From positions 1,618,501 to 1,682,500 of the forward strand of contig NZ_WWFG01000001.1 of the NCBI RefSeq assembly GCF_026127265.1: DNA of 64,000 bases. Reading direction: 5' to 3'. The position numbers and the translations under genes were made by a program. This DNA comes from Nostoc sp. KVJ3. Lineage in GTDB: Bacteria > Cyanobacteriota > Cyanobacteriia > Cyanobacteriales > Nostocaceae. A model generated the notes under the pieces. That model was not told where the DNA came from. It ran no database searches and was given only the letters and a program-made list of their open reading frames with translations. Shown in pieces: positions 35,822-44,416 of this stretch (the stretch's first letter is position 1; every line of letters starts with the position of its first letter).

Positions 35822-37387
35822 TTAGCTCCTGACTGGTGGGTTAATTTCAAAATGAATATGATTATCGTGACCACTGAGAGAAACACAAAGTCCCTCTTGA
35901 ATTAGTTGTTGATCGTTGAAAAAGATTGCCCGCACCAGCTTTTGCTTACTAATGGACTTGAGAATAGCTCGCGCCGCCTCTCGATCGTATTCAGAACTCC
36001 ACCAAACAATACCACCAAAATTTCCATTTTTTTGGGGTAAGTAAATATCACACATCATACCAGTTTCATGTCCCTGATGGTCGGGAGTATCGCCGCCATG
36101 AGGAAGGCTAACATCGTTAATTGCGAATAGAGCCGCTTGTGGGTGAGTGCTACGATAACTATTTTGATAATCTTGGGCAATTATTTTAATAATATCAGCT
36201 AACCAGTGTGTTCCAAAGTCGTGGTTATCTTGGGTGTCTTCCAGTTCACCGTTAACAAAACCATTATTAGGGTCACTTTTGGGCATCAATTCCCACCTGG
36301 GTGCGTTAGCTGCTTGCAACCATCGATGAGTTATTTCCCCAACATCAACTCGACCATCACCATTAACAGTACTGCGACCGGCAATAATTGACTGAAATAG
36401 TTTGATTGCATCAAATAGTCCTCTGTCTCTGTCTGCACTGTTAGGATCGCCCACCCATTTGTAGCCTAGCTCATACAATCGCGCCTTAATCGCCTTAACA
36501 TCATCAGCTTTATTGACTCCACCAATTCCCACACTACCACCGAGTTCAATGACCTTGGCTCCTGGTAAACTTGATGGTGTAGGTTGTTGAGTGTTTTCAT
36601 CGTCCTTGCGATCGAAAGGAACAACAACTTTAATGTGGATCTCTAGACTTTGATCGTCAACAGAAATTATCATGCTGCGATCGCCTTCTTGTTTAAAAAC
36701 GAAATCAAATTGCCATTTCCCATCCTGACTAATTGCTACACTTGTAGCTGGAGAACGATCGTCACTGATAATCGACAAAATTTTGCCACTGTCGGTTAAA
36801 GGTGCTACGCCTTCAACCCGAAAATTTTGCCCTAATTCAACTTCTTTGGGAACCCGAATTAACTGAAGTTGTTCTACTGAAGTGGGAATGGTAACTCCAC
36901 CTGCATTAGCCAATAATTTTTGTGCCTCTGGAAGCAAGTCTATAACTTTACTGACATATTTAGGATCGGATGAATAGCCTTTAGCTTTGAGAAAGCCAAG
37001 GAAGTTTTCTGGTGTATTAGTATATTCTTCTAAGCCTTTATAAGGAGTGCGAGTTAAAAATTTCCAATAACCAATAATAAAAGCGTCTATATCTGTAAAT
37101 TTACAAAACTCAACTTCTTTTGGCTCCGAAGGAACTTTGATTTTTAACGGTTCTGCAAACCCTTTCATCTCAGGAACTCGCCATTTTAATCCCGCAAAAT
37201 TATTAGCATTGACAGCAAGATCGCTTTGACCTCTGCTAGACTCTAGCAACCATTGAGCCAGGGTAACTTCTTTGAGAATTTGTCGATTTATATCAGTAAT
37301 TTTTGCACTTTCAATCCCAACCTGTGTAAATATTGTTGCTAGATTTTTATCAAAATAACTGTTGACTAAATCATCTAGTAATGACAT
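35822..37387 (-). CDS. Two-headed peptidoglycan hydrolase (glucosaminidase plus MepA-like peptidase)
   Basis: This 521-residue protein has several domains. Residues 30-160 form a glucosaminidase domain (EVTLAQWLLESSRGQSDLAV, NNFAGLKWRVPEMKG). An Ig-like segment lies around 170-260, and a peptidoglycan-binding helix set (GGVNKADDVKAIKARLYELG) near 290-350. The C-terminal LAS-type peptidase has LPHGGDTPDHQGHETGMMCD and GHDNHIHFEI, giving His/Asp/His zinc ligands. No signal peptide is visible, which recalls phage endolysins. It is paired with an amidase gene upstream on the same strand. Confidence 0.82.
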   Translation of the reverse strand: MSLLDDLVNSYFDKNLATIFTQVGIESAKITDINRQILKEVTLAQWLLESSRGQSDLAVNANNFAGLKWRVPEMKGFAEPLKIKVPSEPKEVEFCKFTDIDAFIIGYWKFLTRTPYKGLEEYTNTPENFLGFLKAKGYSSDPKYVSKVIDLLPEAQKLLANAGGVTIPTSVEQLQLIRVPKEVELGQNFRVEGVAPLTDSGKILSIISDDRSPATSVAISQDGKWQFDFVFKQEGDRSMIISVDDQSLEIHIKVVVPFDRKDDENTQQPTPSSLPGAKVIELGGSVGIGGVNKADDVKAIKARLYELGYKWVGDPNSADRDRGLFDAIKLFQSIIAGRSTVNGDGRVDVGEITHRWLQAANAPRWELMPKSDPNNGFVNGELEDTQDNHDFGTHWLADIIKIIAQDYQNSYRSTHPQAALFAINDVSLPHGGDTPDHQGHETGMMCDIYLPQKNGNFGGIVWWSSEYDREAARAILKSISKQKLVRAIFFNDQQLIQEGLCVSLSGHDNHIHFEINPPVRS

Positions 37388-37433
37388 AAATTTATCCTAT
37401 TAAAATTTTTTTTGCAGAACCCCGGCTTTTTAG

Positions 37434-37602
37434 ATAAGTAGGAATGCAAAATTAAATATATATTTGTCATTGCAAATGGAGCAAAGCGGAATGTTCGCGG
37501 AGCGTATCTTCTTAGGCTGCGCCAACGCGTAGCTTGCTTTTGAGAAGGGGTACGTTACATTCGCAATGACATACATTTAAATTTTCACGCCGACTTACTT
37601 AA
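37434..37602. mobile_element. MITE-like element with ATAAGTAGG ends
   Basis: The outer ends ATAAGTAGGAATGCAAAATT and its rough complement near 37,575-37,602 enclose inner inverted repeats TGTCATTGC (37,465) and GCAATGACA (37,571). The right end includes the stop codon of the amidase gene (37,599-37,601). Related elements are at 12,474-12,545, 40,778-40,909 and 60,606-61,068. Confidence 0.7.
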
Positions 37603-38360
37603 TCTTTTTCTACAACCTTGGCATGTCCAGCAAAAATAAAATGCTCGTTTCGGTTTCCTTGACTTTTATCGGGCCACTTAACCCAATAATGATTTTCTTC
37701 AAAACGGACATCTAAAATTGGGTAATCTCCTGGTTCAATATCAACTAGAGAATCTTCTGCTAGGTCTGATGACTGCTCTGTAGAGGGTTTTAAAAGAGTT
37801 TTTGTTGTAATTTCTAGAACGTATTTCTTATCAGGTTTAAGCTCATTGTTCTTAGGCTTACCGATTAATCCATCTTTAATTGCTTCCGCCATTTTCTCAA
37901 CATCAAATAGATCCATATCTACTTTTGCATCACAAAAGCAGCATTCAATTAAAATAGCTGGCATTTGTGTATTCTTCAGAACAAAGAAACCTGTATCTTT
38001 CACTCCTCTATTATAAAAACCAAGTTGCACAATTTCTTTGAGAACTGATTCAGCAATACCTTGTGATGCATTACTAATAGCATAAACTTCTGTGCCATGA
38101 GCTATACTGTTGAATTTATTAAAGTGAATGGCAACATAGACATTAACATTATTAGCATTGGCCTTATTAGTTCGTTGTCTGAGAGAATCGGTTACACTAC
38201 TGGCGCTTGTGGGAGTGCAATCAATAGCGGTATGATTTGCAGCTTTGAGTTTTTGGATCAATTGTGTACCAACTGCTTTAGTTAAAACATCTTCTTGTTT
38301 GATGCCTGTTGCTCCTGTATCTGGAGGGCAATTGTGTCCCATATCAATACCAAATTTCAT
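37599..38360 (-). CDS. N-acetylmuramoyl-L-alanine amidase (Amidase_3)
   Basis: Of 253 residues, about 1-175 form the Amidase_3 domain. KFGIDMGHNCPPDTGA holds the first zinc His, VNVYVAIHFNKF the second, and PAILIECCFCDAKVDMD the catalytic Glu. The C-terminal 60 residues look like an SH3-type module (DYPILDVRFEENHYWVKWP). Like its neighbour it lacks a signal peptide. The gene ends inside a MITE end repeat, so its last residues may have been changed by that insertion. Confidence 0.88.
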   Translation of the reverse strand: MKFGIDMGHNCPPDTGATGIKQEDVLTKAVGTQLIQKLKAANHTAIDCTPTSASSVTDSLRQRTNKANANNVNVYVAIHFNKFNSIAHGTEVYAISNASQGIAESVLKEIVQLGFYNRGVKDTGFFVLKNTQMPAILIECCFCDAKVDMDLFDVEKMAEAIKDGLIGKPKNNELKPDKKYVLEITTKTLLKPSTEQSSDLAEDSLVDIEPGDYPILDVRFEENHYWVKWPDKSQGNRNEHFIFAGHAKVVEKD

Positions 38361-38556
38361 CTTGTTAATTTCCTTTTGATAGTTTGAGAGGTCAACATAA
38401 TTTAATTACACTGTATTAATTATTAACCCAAATGCGATCGCTCTGTCGGTGAGATAAAGTGAGTTGTTACTGTAAAAAAATGTAACGTTTAACGTAAAAC
38501 TCTTATTAAAAAGAGAAATATCATAAGTTCAACATATAAATAAAGCAGGTTTACTC

Positions 38557-38835
38557 ATGACGGCACAAGAGGCACTGAATTTAGTCGATACTCTTTTAGG
38601 CTCTACCTTTGGGCAAAGGCTCAATGACGTTCAATCTGTGGTTTTGCTAGAAAGTTGGCTAGGACGCACCTATGGGGAAATTGCGGTGCAGATAAGTTAT
38701 GAACACGACTATATCAAACAAGTGGGTTCCCAATTGTGGCAATTACTTTCTCAGGTAATTGGTGAAGAAGTTTGTAAAAAAAATATCCAATCTGTTTTAC
38801 GTCGCTATCAGCAGTCTCAAGGTGGTGATAGTTGA
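38557..38835 (+). CDS. Orphan VMAP-type N-terminal HTH domain protein
   Basis: The 92-residue protein consists almost only of the helical domain found at the N-terminus of many cyanobacterial AAA/STAND and WD40 multidomain proteins (vWA-MoxR-associated protein HTH): RLNDVQSVVLLESWLGRTYGEIA, then YEHDYIKQVGSQLWQLLSQVIGE. Here nothing is fused to it and no ATPase gene follows. It could be a free adaptor or competitor for related STAND proteins elsewhere in the genome, or a remnant. The family call is by pattern. Confidence 0.75.
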   Translation: MTAQEALNLVDTLLGSTFGQRLNDVQSVVLLESWLGRTYGEIAVQISYEHDYIKQVGSQLWQLLSQVIGEEVCKKNIQSVLRRYQQSQGGDS

Positions 38836-39786
38836 AGAGCGATCGCAGTTGGGCGTTTTAGACTAAGATTCTCATAAACGCCAGCGATCGCTACTATACC
38901 TACTTATCTGGTAATTTAAGATTATTGTATGGAAGTTACTCTCAAGGCTTACTTTCGATGCCATCTTTTAATTTGCTTCTCAATTGCTAGCACGATCAAA
39001 CTTAATTATTGATTGAAGTTGTGCGCTCTCAAGCTTAAGATAAATAAAGCATAAATTTATAACTGAATTTGTCAACACTTTATTTTTGAAAAACTTTAGA
39101 AATAACAAATTTTAGAATATTTATTTATATCGGAATCTGGTTTAATTCTTGGACAAAGTTCAGTATTTGTAGTAACGCACTAAATCTTTAATAAGGGTGC
39201 GTTACAAACTCTGTTCTAACACAACGCCAGTTGCTACAACGGAGGGAACCTCCCTTCGGGTTCACCAGTCGCCTAGGTTGGGAAACCCACCTACAGCGCT
39301 GGATTCACCGCAACGCACTGGCTCCCCTACAATACCTAATTCTGTTCAAAAATTAAATAGTAATCTTTATGCTTTGTCAGCGAGACAAAGTGAGTATTAC
39401 AGGACTTACACAAGAAAGTTCTAAAGTAGCGGTAATTCATGAATTACCGCTACGACAAATCAGGTTTTTGAGACAATTTTGCGTAAGTCTTATATTATTT
39501 ATTAGATTTAAATTTTACATAAAACAGTAAAATGACTGCGATTCTAACTAAAAATAATCAAAAAAACAAGCTGATGGTGAAGACTTGAAAAAAATTACTG
39601 AATTTTCATACCTAAAGAGGGTTAACAGAAATCAATTTCAATGTTAAAACTATAACTTGTGTTGATTAGAGTTGCATGACGGTCGCTATCTGCAAGCTTA
39701 CATCTTGCATCTATCTTGCTTAAGCAAGACAATTTTAGCTAAAAAAGTTAGTTTGCTAATTGATGTAATCGTCAAACCTTACCAAT
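38836..39786. other. Long repeat-bearing intergenic region
   Basis: This gap of about 950 bp has no convincing gene. It contains a C/G-rich dispersed fragment (39,225-39,335, CGCCAGTTGCTACAACGGAG type, related to 44,650-44,700) and the MITE at 39,401-39,490. AT-rich sequence before 39,787 likely includes the bestrophin promoter. Confidence 0.6.
39401..39490. mobile_element. MITE-like element, AGGACTTACGCA family
   Basis: The ends AGGACTTACACAA and TTTTGCGTAAGTCT bound 90 bp. Inside is a perfect 28-bp palindrome, GTAGCGGTAATTCAT plus complement, at 39,426-39,453. It is the same family as 14,660-14,773. Confidence 0.75.
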
Positions 39787-40764
39787 ATGAAACGACCTCA
39801 CTATTTTGAAAATAATTCCAAAAACTCTTTGATAGAAAAGTATCACCTTTACAAAGGCGAAAAATTGAACTGGCTTCAAGTAACTCTTAGGCTTGAAAGG
39901 TCAGTTATTTCTATCATTCTCCCTTGGGTACTTTTTTGTACTGCCTATGGGTTTTTAATATCATTTCTCTATTATTTAGGATTGCCAATAGCATTTACAA
40001 ATTCAAGCAGTATTATTACTAACGCTGTTTTAAGTTTTAATATTGGTTTTACATTACTATTAGTTTTTCGGACGAATACAGCCCACGATAGATTTTGGGA
40101 AGGTCGGCAATTATGGGGATCTTTAGTTAATACATCTCGTAATTTAACTCGTGGAATTTTGATAATAGTTAAAGAAAAAACATCACAAGATAGAATAGAA
40201 AAAGAGGCAATACTTCGGTTAGTAACTGCCTTTGCTATTGCAATGAAGCTACATCTAAGATCAGAACCTTTAGACACTCAGTTAGCATCTATCATGTCTG
40301 AAAAACAATACTTACAACTTCAAGATACTAATCATCCTCCACTACAAATTGCTTACTGGATAGGAGATTACTTGCAGTATCAGCATGACTATAAATATCT
40401 AAATGTCTATCAACTGACTACTCTACATAACTGCGTAGATGAGTTAGTAGATATTTTAGGTGGTTGCGAACGCATTTTAAAAACGCCACTGCCTTTGATA
40501 TATACGATTAAACTCAGGCAATTGTTATTAATTTTTTGTCTGATCTTACCTTTAGAAATTGTTAGCTTTTTGAATTGGTGGACTGGCTTAATAATGGCTT
40601 TTGTCAGTTTTACCTTATTAAGTATTGAGCAAATTGGCTCAGAAATTGAAGAACCTTTCGGATTTGATCCTAATGACTTACCTTTAAATGCGATTTGTAA
40701 TACAATCTCAAACAATGTTGAAGAACTAATTAGGCTAGCTTCTAAAAATGTTCGTTCTTTCTAA
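39787..40764 (+). CDS. Bestrophin family (UPF0187) membrane protein
   Basis: This is a 325-residue protein with four hydrophobic helices. LVFRTNTAHDRFWEGRQLWGSLVNTSRNLTR-type sequence (two adjacent blocks near residues 95-125) is the bestrophin signature, and EIEEPFGFDPNDLPL near the C-terminus is the conserved acidic motif. Bestrophins are anion channels; in phototrophs some carry bicarbonate or chloride. It is followed by a MITE 14 bp past the stop. Confidence 0.93.
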   Translation: MKRPHYFENNSKNSLIEKYHLYKGEKLNWLQVTLRLERSVISIILPWVLFCTAYGFLISFLYYLGLPIAFTNSSSIITNAVLSFNIGFTLLLVFRTNTAHDRFWEGRQLWGSLVNTSRNLTRGILIIVKEKTSQDRIEKEAILRLVTAFAIAMKLHLRSEPLDTQLASIMSEKQYLQLQDTNHPPLQIAYWIGDYLQYQHDYKYLNVYQLTTLHNCVDELVDILGGCERILKTPLPLIYTIKLRQLLLIFCLILPLEIVSFLNWWTGLIMAFVSFTLLSIEQIGSEIEEPFGFDPNDLPLNAICNTISNNVEELIRLASKNVRSF

Positions 40765-40777
40765 ACTTATTTTTGAC

Positions 40778-40909
40778 ATAAGTAGGTAGGCATAATTAAA
40801 CATAAACTAATATCCTAGTTCGTAGTGAGCGATTCATCGCTCAAAATAAGGATTATCAGGACTAAAGTCCCGACTACGAACTTTAATTTATTTGCGCCTA
40901 CCTACTTAT
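40778..40909. mobile_element. MITE-like element with AAGTAGGTAGGC ends and nested repeat
   Basis: ATAAGTAGGTAGGC (40,778) and GCCTACCTACTTAT (40,896-40,909) are perfect 14-bp inverted ends. Nested inside is a second inverted repeat, GTTCGTAGT...ACTACGAAC (40,818-40,881). The right end covers the last codons and the stop of holB. Confidence 0.82.
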
Positions 40910-41836
40910 AGATAAAAGCAAACATTCCCAGACTAGCCTGGGTTGAGCGTAAGTAAGTAAGTATTTGCGAGATTGTTCTAGCTGGTTAATAATAGTAGGT
41001 TGATGCCAGCGCTGCCAGTAGAATTGCTGAAGATAATCCACTAACCACAGTTGGGCTTCTGTATCTAAATCTTTATCAATTTTTTTGGCTAACTCCAAGG
41101 CTTTGCGGTAGGAAGCAGGGGCTTTTTTCAAGTCTTCGAGTAAATCAGAGGGAATAGTTTGTAATTGCTCGTAAGATGCGATCGCACTTCCCGCACTGCC
41201 AGCTGCTATACTCAACACTGCCTGATTTTGTAAAATTTCCTGATGACCTGTTTGTGTGAGGACAACAGCCAAAGACTCTGCATCTAAGCGATAAAAAGGA
41301 ATGCGTTGACAGCGTGACACCAAGGTTGGCAAAACAGACTCAGGTGTAAGTGCAATTAAAATTAACGTCGCCTGTCCCGGTTCTTCTAAAGTTTTAAGTA
41401 AGGCATTGGCTGCGGCTTCTGCCATTGTTTGCGCTTCTTCCAGCACTACCACATTTCTCGGCGCTTCCAACGGCGGGCGACTCAGAAACTCGGTAATTTC
41501 CCGAATTTGCTCTAGCCGAATTACAGGTGGTGCTTTACGCTTAAGTCCTTTCTCCGCTGCTTCTACTGGTGTTAATCGTTGTCCCTGGTATTGGTACGTT
41601 GGTTGCACCCATAACAAAGCCGGATGGTTCCCCTGACGCAAACGGTTTTGTAAAGCCGCAGTGACTCCCATCTCACTAGAAAATAGCAATTCCACAAAAT
41701 ACCTAGCTGCTAAACTTCTTCCTACACCATCAGGCCCCACAAATAGATACGCTGGAGCAACCCGATTTTGTCTAACAGCCTGAGTGAGTAATTCTATGGC
41801 TTGCTGTTGTCCTACAAGTGGTGCAAATGGATTAAT
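40898..41836 (-). CDS. holB: DNA polymerase III delta-prime subunit
   Basis: This is a clamp-loader delta-prime subunit. FVGPDGVGRSLAARYFVELL is the degenerate P-loop region, VVVLEEAQTMAEAAANALLK the Walker B/DEAQ-like region, and LVSRCQRIPFYRL contains the SRC motif. The first ATG/GTG/TTG in frame (GTG at 41738-41740) would remove about 32 conserved residues including NPFAPLVGQQQAIELLTQAV. An in-frame TAA at 41840-41842 limits the start to ATT at 41836, with AAAGG 9 nt upstream. I therefore call ATT as the start. The C-terminus SISR-stop lies inside a MITE end. Confidence 0.85.
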   Translation of the reverse strand: MNPFAPLVGQQQAIELLTQAVRQNRVAPAYLFVGPDGVGRSLAARYFVELLFSSEMGVTAALQNRLRQGNHPALLWVQPTYQYQGQRLTPVEAAEKGLKRKAPPVIRLEQIREITEFLSRPPLEAPRNVVVLEEAQTMAEAAANALLKTLEEPGQATLILIALTPESVLPTLVSRCQRIPFYRLDAESLAVVLTQTGHQEILQNQAVLSIAAGSAGSAIASYEQLQTIPSDLLEDLKKAPASYRKALELAKKIDKDLDTEAQLWLVDYLQQFYWQRWHQPTIINQLEQSRKYLLTYAQPRLVWECLLLSISR

Positions 41837-42175
41837 AGTTTAGTACCTTTGCTAAAAACATAAGCTTATGTAGTATCTCTGTGATTTTTTAAAACGAGAA
41901 TTTATAAGCTACAAAAAACTGTACGTCTTATATATTAGCATTGTGACAATGTTTATTTATTAATTATCAATCATTGAATCATCTTAATCAAACAAGTCTG
42001 AGGAGCGATATAGCGTTTCCTAATCATACAAGGTACATCAAAGTCCCCTCATCGCTTGCGGGGAGTGGGTTGGGGGTGGGGTTCAGTACCTACTCAACTG
42101 ACGAGCGATAAGCCCCTACGCGTTTACGCTTGCAGTTATGATTACTAATAAAGCATCGAATTTAGGAAGCTTTAG
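41837..42175. other. Intergenic region between holB and DUF411 gene
   Basis: This 339-bp gap holds the two divergent promoters. A G-rich stretch (GAGTGGGTTGGGGGTGGGG near 42,063-42,082) is the only unusual composition. No gene or clear hairpin is seen. Confidence 0.45.
41846..41850 (-). promoter_or_regulatory. Ribosome binding site supporting an ATT start of holB
   Basis: AAAGG on the minus strand lies 9 nt before the ATT codon at 41836, a normal spacing. No standard start codon exists between the upstream stop codon and the conserved N-terminal block. Confidence 0.5.
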
Positions 42176-42721
42176 ATGTTGGACAAACAGTTTATTTATT
42201 GTTGGCAAAAATGGTTACTCCCCATCTTTATCCGTGCAGTGCTAACGATTTGTCTTACAACAGGGGTGTTGGGCATCTTGGGAAGCACTGCTTCTATGAG
42301 TAATGCTCAACTGATAAGTACTACTAGGCATACGCAGGATCAACTAAATGCTACTGTATATCATAGTCCCGATTGTAACTGTTGTGGCGGGTGGATTGAC
42401 CACTTAAAAACACAAGGTTTCCAAATTACAGACTTTATCACGCCTGAAATCGAAACAGTTAAACAAAAGTATAACGTGCCGGATAATTTGTCATCTTGCC
42501 ATACAGCAATTGTTAATGGATATGTCATCGAAGGACACGTCCCAGCAAACGATATTAAACGTCTGCTTCAAGAAAATCCAAATGTTGTTGGTTTATCTGT
42601 TCCTCAAATGCCTGTAGGTACTCCTGGGATGGAAATAGGAAATCAAAAAGACCCATTTACCGTGTTTGCCTTCGCTCGCAATAACTCAGTTACGGTATTT
42701 AACAAGTATCCGTCATCTTGA
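42176..42721 (+). CDS. DUF411 metal-binding protein
   Basis: The 181-residue protein has an N-terminal membrane or signal helix (PIFIRAVLTICLTTGVLGIL). The DUF411 domain includes VYHSPDCNCCGGWIDHLKTQG (three Cys near residues 64-68), then LSSCHTAIVNGYVIEGHVPA and GTPGMEIG. DUF411 proteins are periplasmic and often found in copper or other metal resistance loci. No partner metal gene is adjacent. Confidence 0.88.
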   Translation: MLDKQFIYCWQKWLLPIFIRAVLTICLTTGVLGILGSTASMSNAQLISTTRHTQDQLNATVYHSPDCNCCGGWIDHLKTQGFQITDFITPEIETVKQKYNVPDNLSSCHTAIVNGYVIEGHVPANDIKRLLQENPNVVGLSVPQMPVGTPGMEIGNQKDPFTVFAFARNNSVTVFNKYPSS

Positions 42722-42729
42722 TGTATTCA

Positions 42730-42801
42730 GAGGATGTTTTAAAAGTGGATTTTTATCTATTTTGACGATTTGAAATTGCCAAAAGCTTTTAAAACATCCT
42801 C
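42730..42801. repeat. Perfect 16-bp inverted repeat pair
   Basis: GAGGATGTTTTAAAAG and CTTTTAAAACATCCTC flank 40 bp between the convergent DUF411 and TPR genes. It could be a small MITE or serve as a bidirectional transcript end. Confidence 0.75.
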
Positions 42802-42829
42802 ACGTTAACTAAATCAGTGCTAGAGGAAG

Positions 42830-43777
42830 TTACTGCTTAGAACCAGCTTTTATAAACTGCGACAAATGACTAAACCATCTCCTAAACCAGAAGCGAGATG
42901 CTAGAGTTGAAACATTTTGAGAAAGAAGCTCAATTGCGTGGTTACAATCTTGTAGGCTTGCATCGATTCCCATTGTGTGATAAATTTCGCGGGCATTGCA
43001 AAAGGCATCCATTGCTTCTGATTCTCGATTGATTTTTTCTAATACCAAACCCAAATTAAACCAGGCGTTTGCTTCTGCATTTTGGTCATCAAGATTCCTT
43101 CTGATTTCTAATGAATACTGATGAAACTCAACCGCCCTTTGGTACTTTCCCAGAGCCTTATAAGCATTACCCAACCCACTTAAGGCCATGCCTTCGCCGT
43201 TGCGATCGCTAATAAATCTTGCTAGTTCTAACCATTGTTGGTAAAACTCAATTGCCAGTTGGTACTGCCCCAACGATTCATAAGTATTGCCCAAACTTCC
43301 CAGACAAATACATTCCTCAGTCCAATCACCTATTTTTTTCGTTATACTCAACCACTGCTGATAAAACTCAATGGCTTGCTTGTATTTGCCCAAGTATTCA
43401 TAAGTATTGCCCAAACTCCCCAAGCAAATGCCTTCCCCGGTGCGATCGCCTATTTTCCTGGTAATGCTCAACCACTGCTGATAAAGTTCGATCGCCCGCT
43501 GGTATTTTCCCAGTGATTGGTAAGCATTGCCCAACCCAGATAAAGATTTGGCAACGCCTGCGCGATCGCCTATTTCTCTCGCTATGTCCAACCATTGCTG
43601 ATAAAACTCAATTGCCAAATGGTATTCCCCAATTGACTGATAAGCATTACCCAAACTTGCTAAACAAATAACTTCCCGGTTGCGATCGCCTATTTCTCTG
43701 GCTTTATGCAAGCACCGCTTTTCAAACTCAATGGACTCGATGTTATTTAGGCTCCCTGTTCTAATTACTTCTGTCAT
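42830..43777 (-). CDS. Tetratricopeptide repeat protein
   Basis: The 315-residue protein is built from about six 40-residue TPR-like repeats of the form EIGDRxGxxxxLxxLGNAYxxLGxYQxAIEFYQQWL. The repeats are very similar to each other. At the DNA level the GDR codons form GCGATCGC (HIP1) in several repeats. A short basic C-terminal tail (FWFRRWFSHLSQFIKAGSKQ) follows. It probably acts as a protein-interaction scaffold. No partner domain is present. Confidence 0.88.
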   Translation of the reverse strand: MTEVIRTGSLNNIESIEFEKRCLHKAREIGDRNREVICLASLGNAYQSIGEYHLAIEFYQQWLDIAREIGDRAGVAKSLSGLGNAYQSLGKYQRAIELYQQWLSITRKIGDRTGEGICLGSLGNTYEYLGKYKQAIEFYQQWLSITKKIGDWTEECICLGSLGNTYESLGQYQLAIEFYQQWLELARFISDRNGEGMALSGLGNAYKALGKYQRAVEFHQYSLEIRRNLDDQNAEANAWFNLGLVLEKINRESEAMDAFCNAREIYHTMGIDASLQDCNHAIELLSQNVSTLASRFWFRRWFSHLSQFIKAGSKQ

Positions 43778-44023
43778 TCTTTATAGAAAACGAAATTTTT
43801 GCTTGATTAGGCTGTTGATTATACAATTTTATGTGCCTTCAGCACACAATAGCAGAACTTATAAGCACAAGTTCTGTCAAAACCTAAAAACTCTTCTTCA
43901 ATATCTAACTTATTTTATACCAGTGTTTGCTGTGTATAAAAGGTTTTTATTTATATTAGTAACAAGCTCACAAATACAGTATACTCATAAATTTGGTTTT
44001 CTAAAAACTATAAGAAAAACCAA

Positions 44024-44416
44024 TCAATCAGCAGCAGCATAATCAGGCAAGGCGTTGAGTTGTAAATTAACAGCACTTAGATAATTTTGGTCGTTTAAAA
44101 GTTGTGATGGTAATTTATCTGCATTAACAGCAGCCTTCACCAAATCTTTAGCAATAATATTTTTATTCTGAGTTTCAAACACTAGCTTTTCTCCACTAGG
44201 AATTCCGTGCTGCTTTAGACCTCCCTGATAAGCGAGAGTCACTAAATTTAAAGGCTGGAGATAATTTACAGAAGTAGAGTTACTAGGTAAATTGTTAGAG
44301 TTAATAGCTATTGTTTGACTACTACTGTTAGTAGCTGTTTGAGCTACAGCCATTCCAGGTACAAGAGTAATAGAAGCAAAAATCAGTGCAGACTTTATTA
44401 AAGTAATGAGTTTCAT
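44024..44416 (-). CDS. Secreted hypothetical protein
   Basis: The 130-residue product has a signal peptide (LIKSALIFASITLVPGMAVA, then QTATNSS). The mature part includes NYLQPLNLVTLAYQGGLKQ, GEKLVFETQNKNIIAKDLVKAA and LNDQNYLSAVNLQL. A conserved-looking LVTLAYQGG...YLSAV...L layout suggests a small helical periplasmic domain. I do not recognise the family. Confidence 0.68.
   Translation of the reverse strand: MKLITLIKSALIFASITLVPGMAVAQTATNSSSQTIAINSNNLPSNSTSVNYLQPLNLVTLAYQGGLKQHGIPSGEKLVFETQNKNIIAKDLVKAAVNADKLPSQLLNDQNYLSAVNLQLNALPDYAAAD

Noticed and set aside
35822..38360. Prophage lysis cassette
   Set aside because: Two lysin-like genes are present but there is no holin, capsid, tail, integrase or attachment site nearby.
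39197..39424. 75-residue reading frame in the long gap
   Set aside because: It is composed of a dispersed CGCCAGTTGCTACAACGG fragment and a MITE end.
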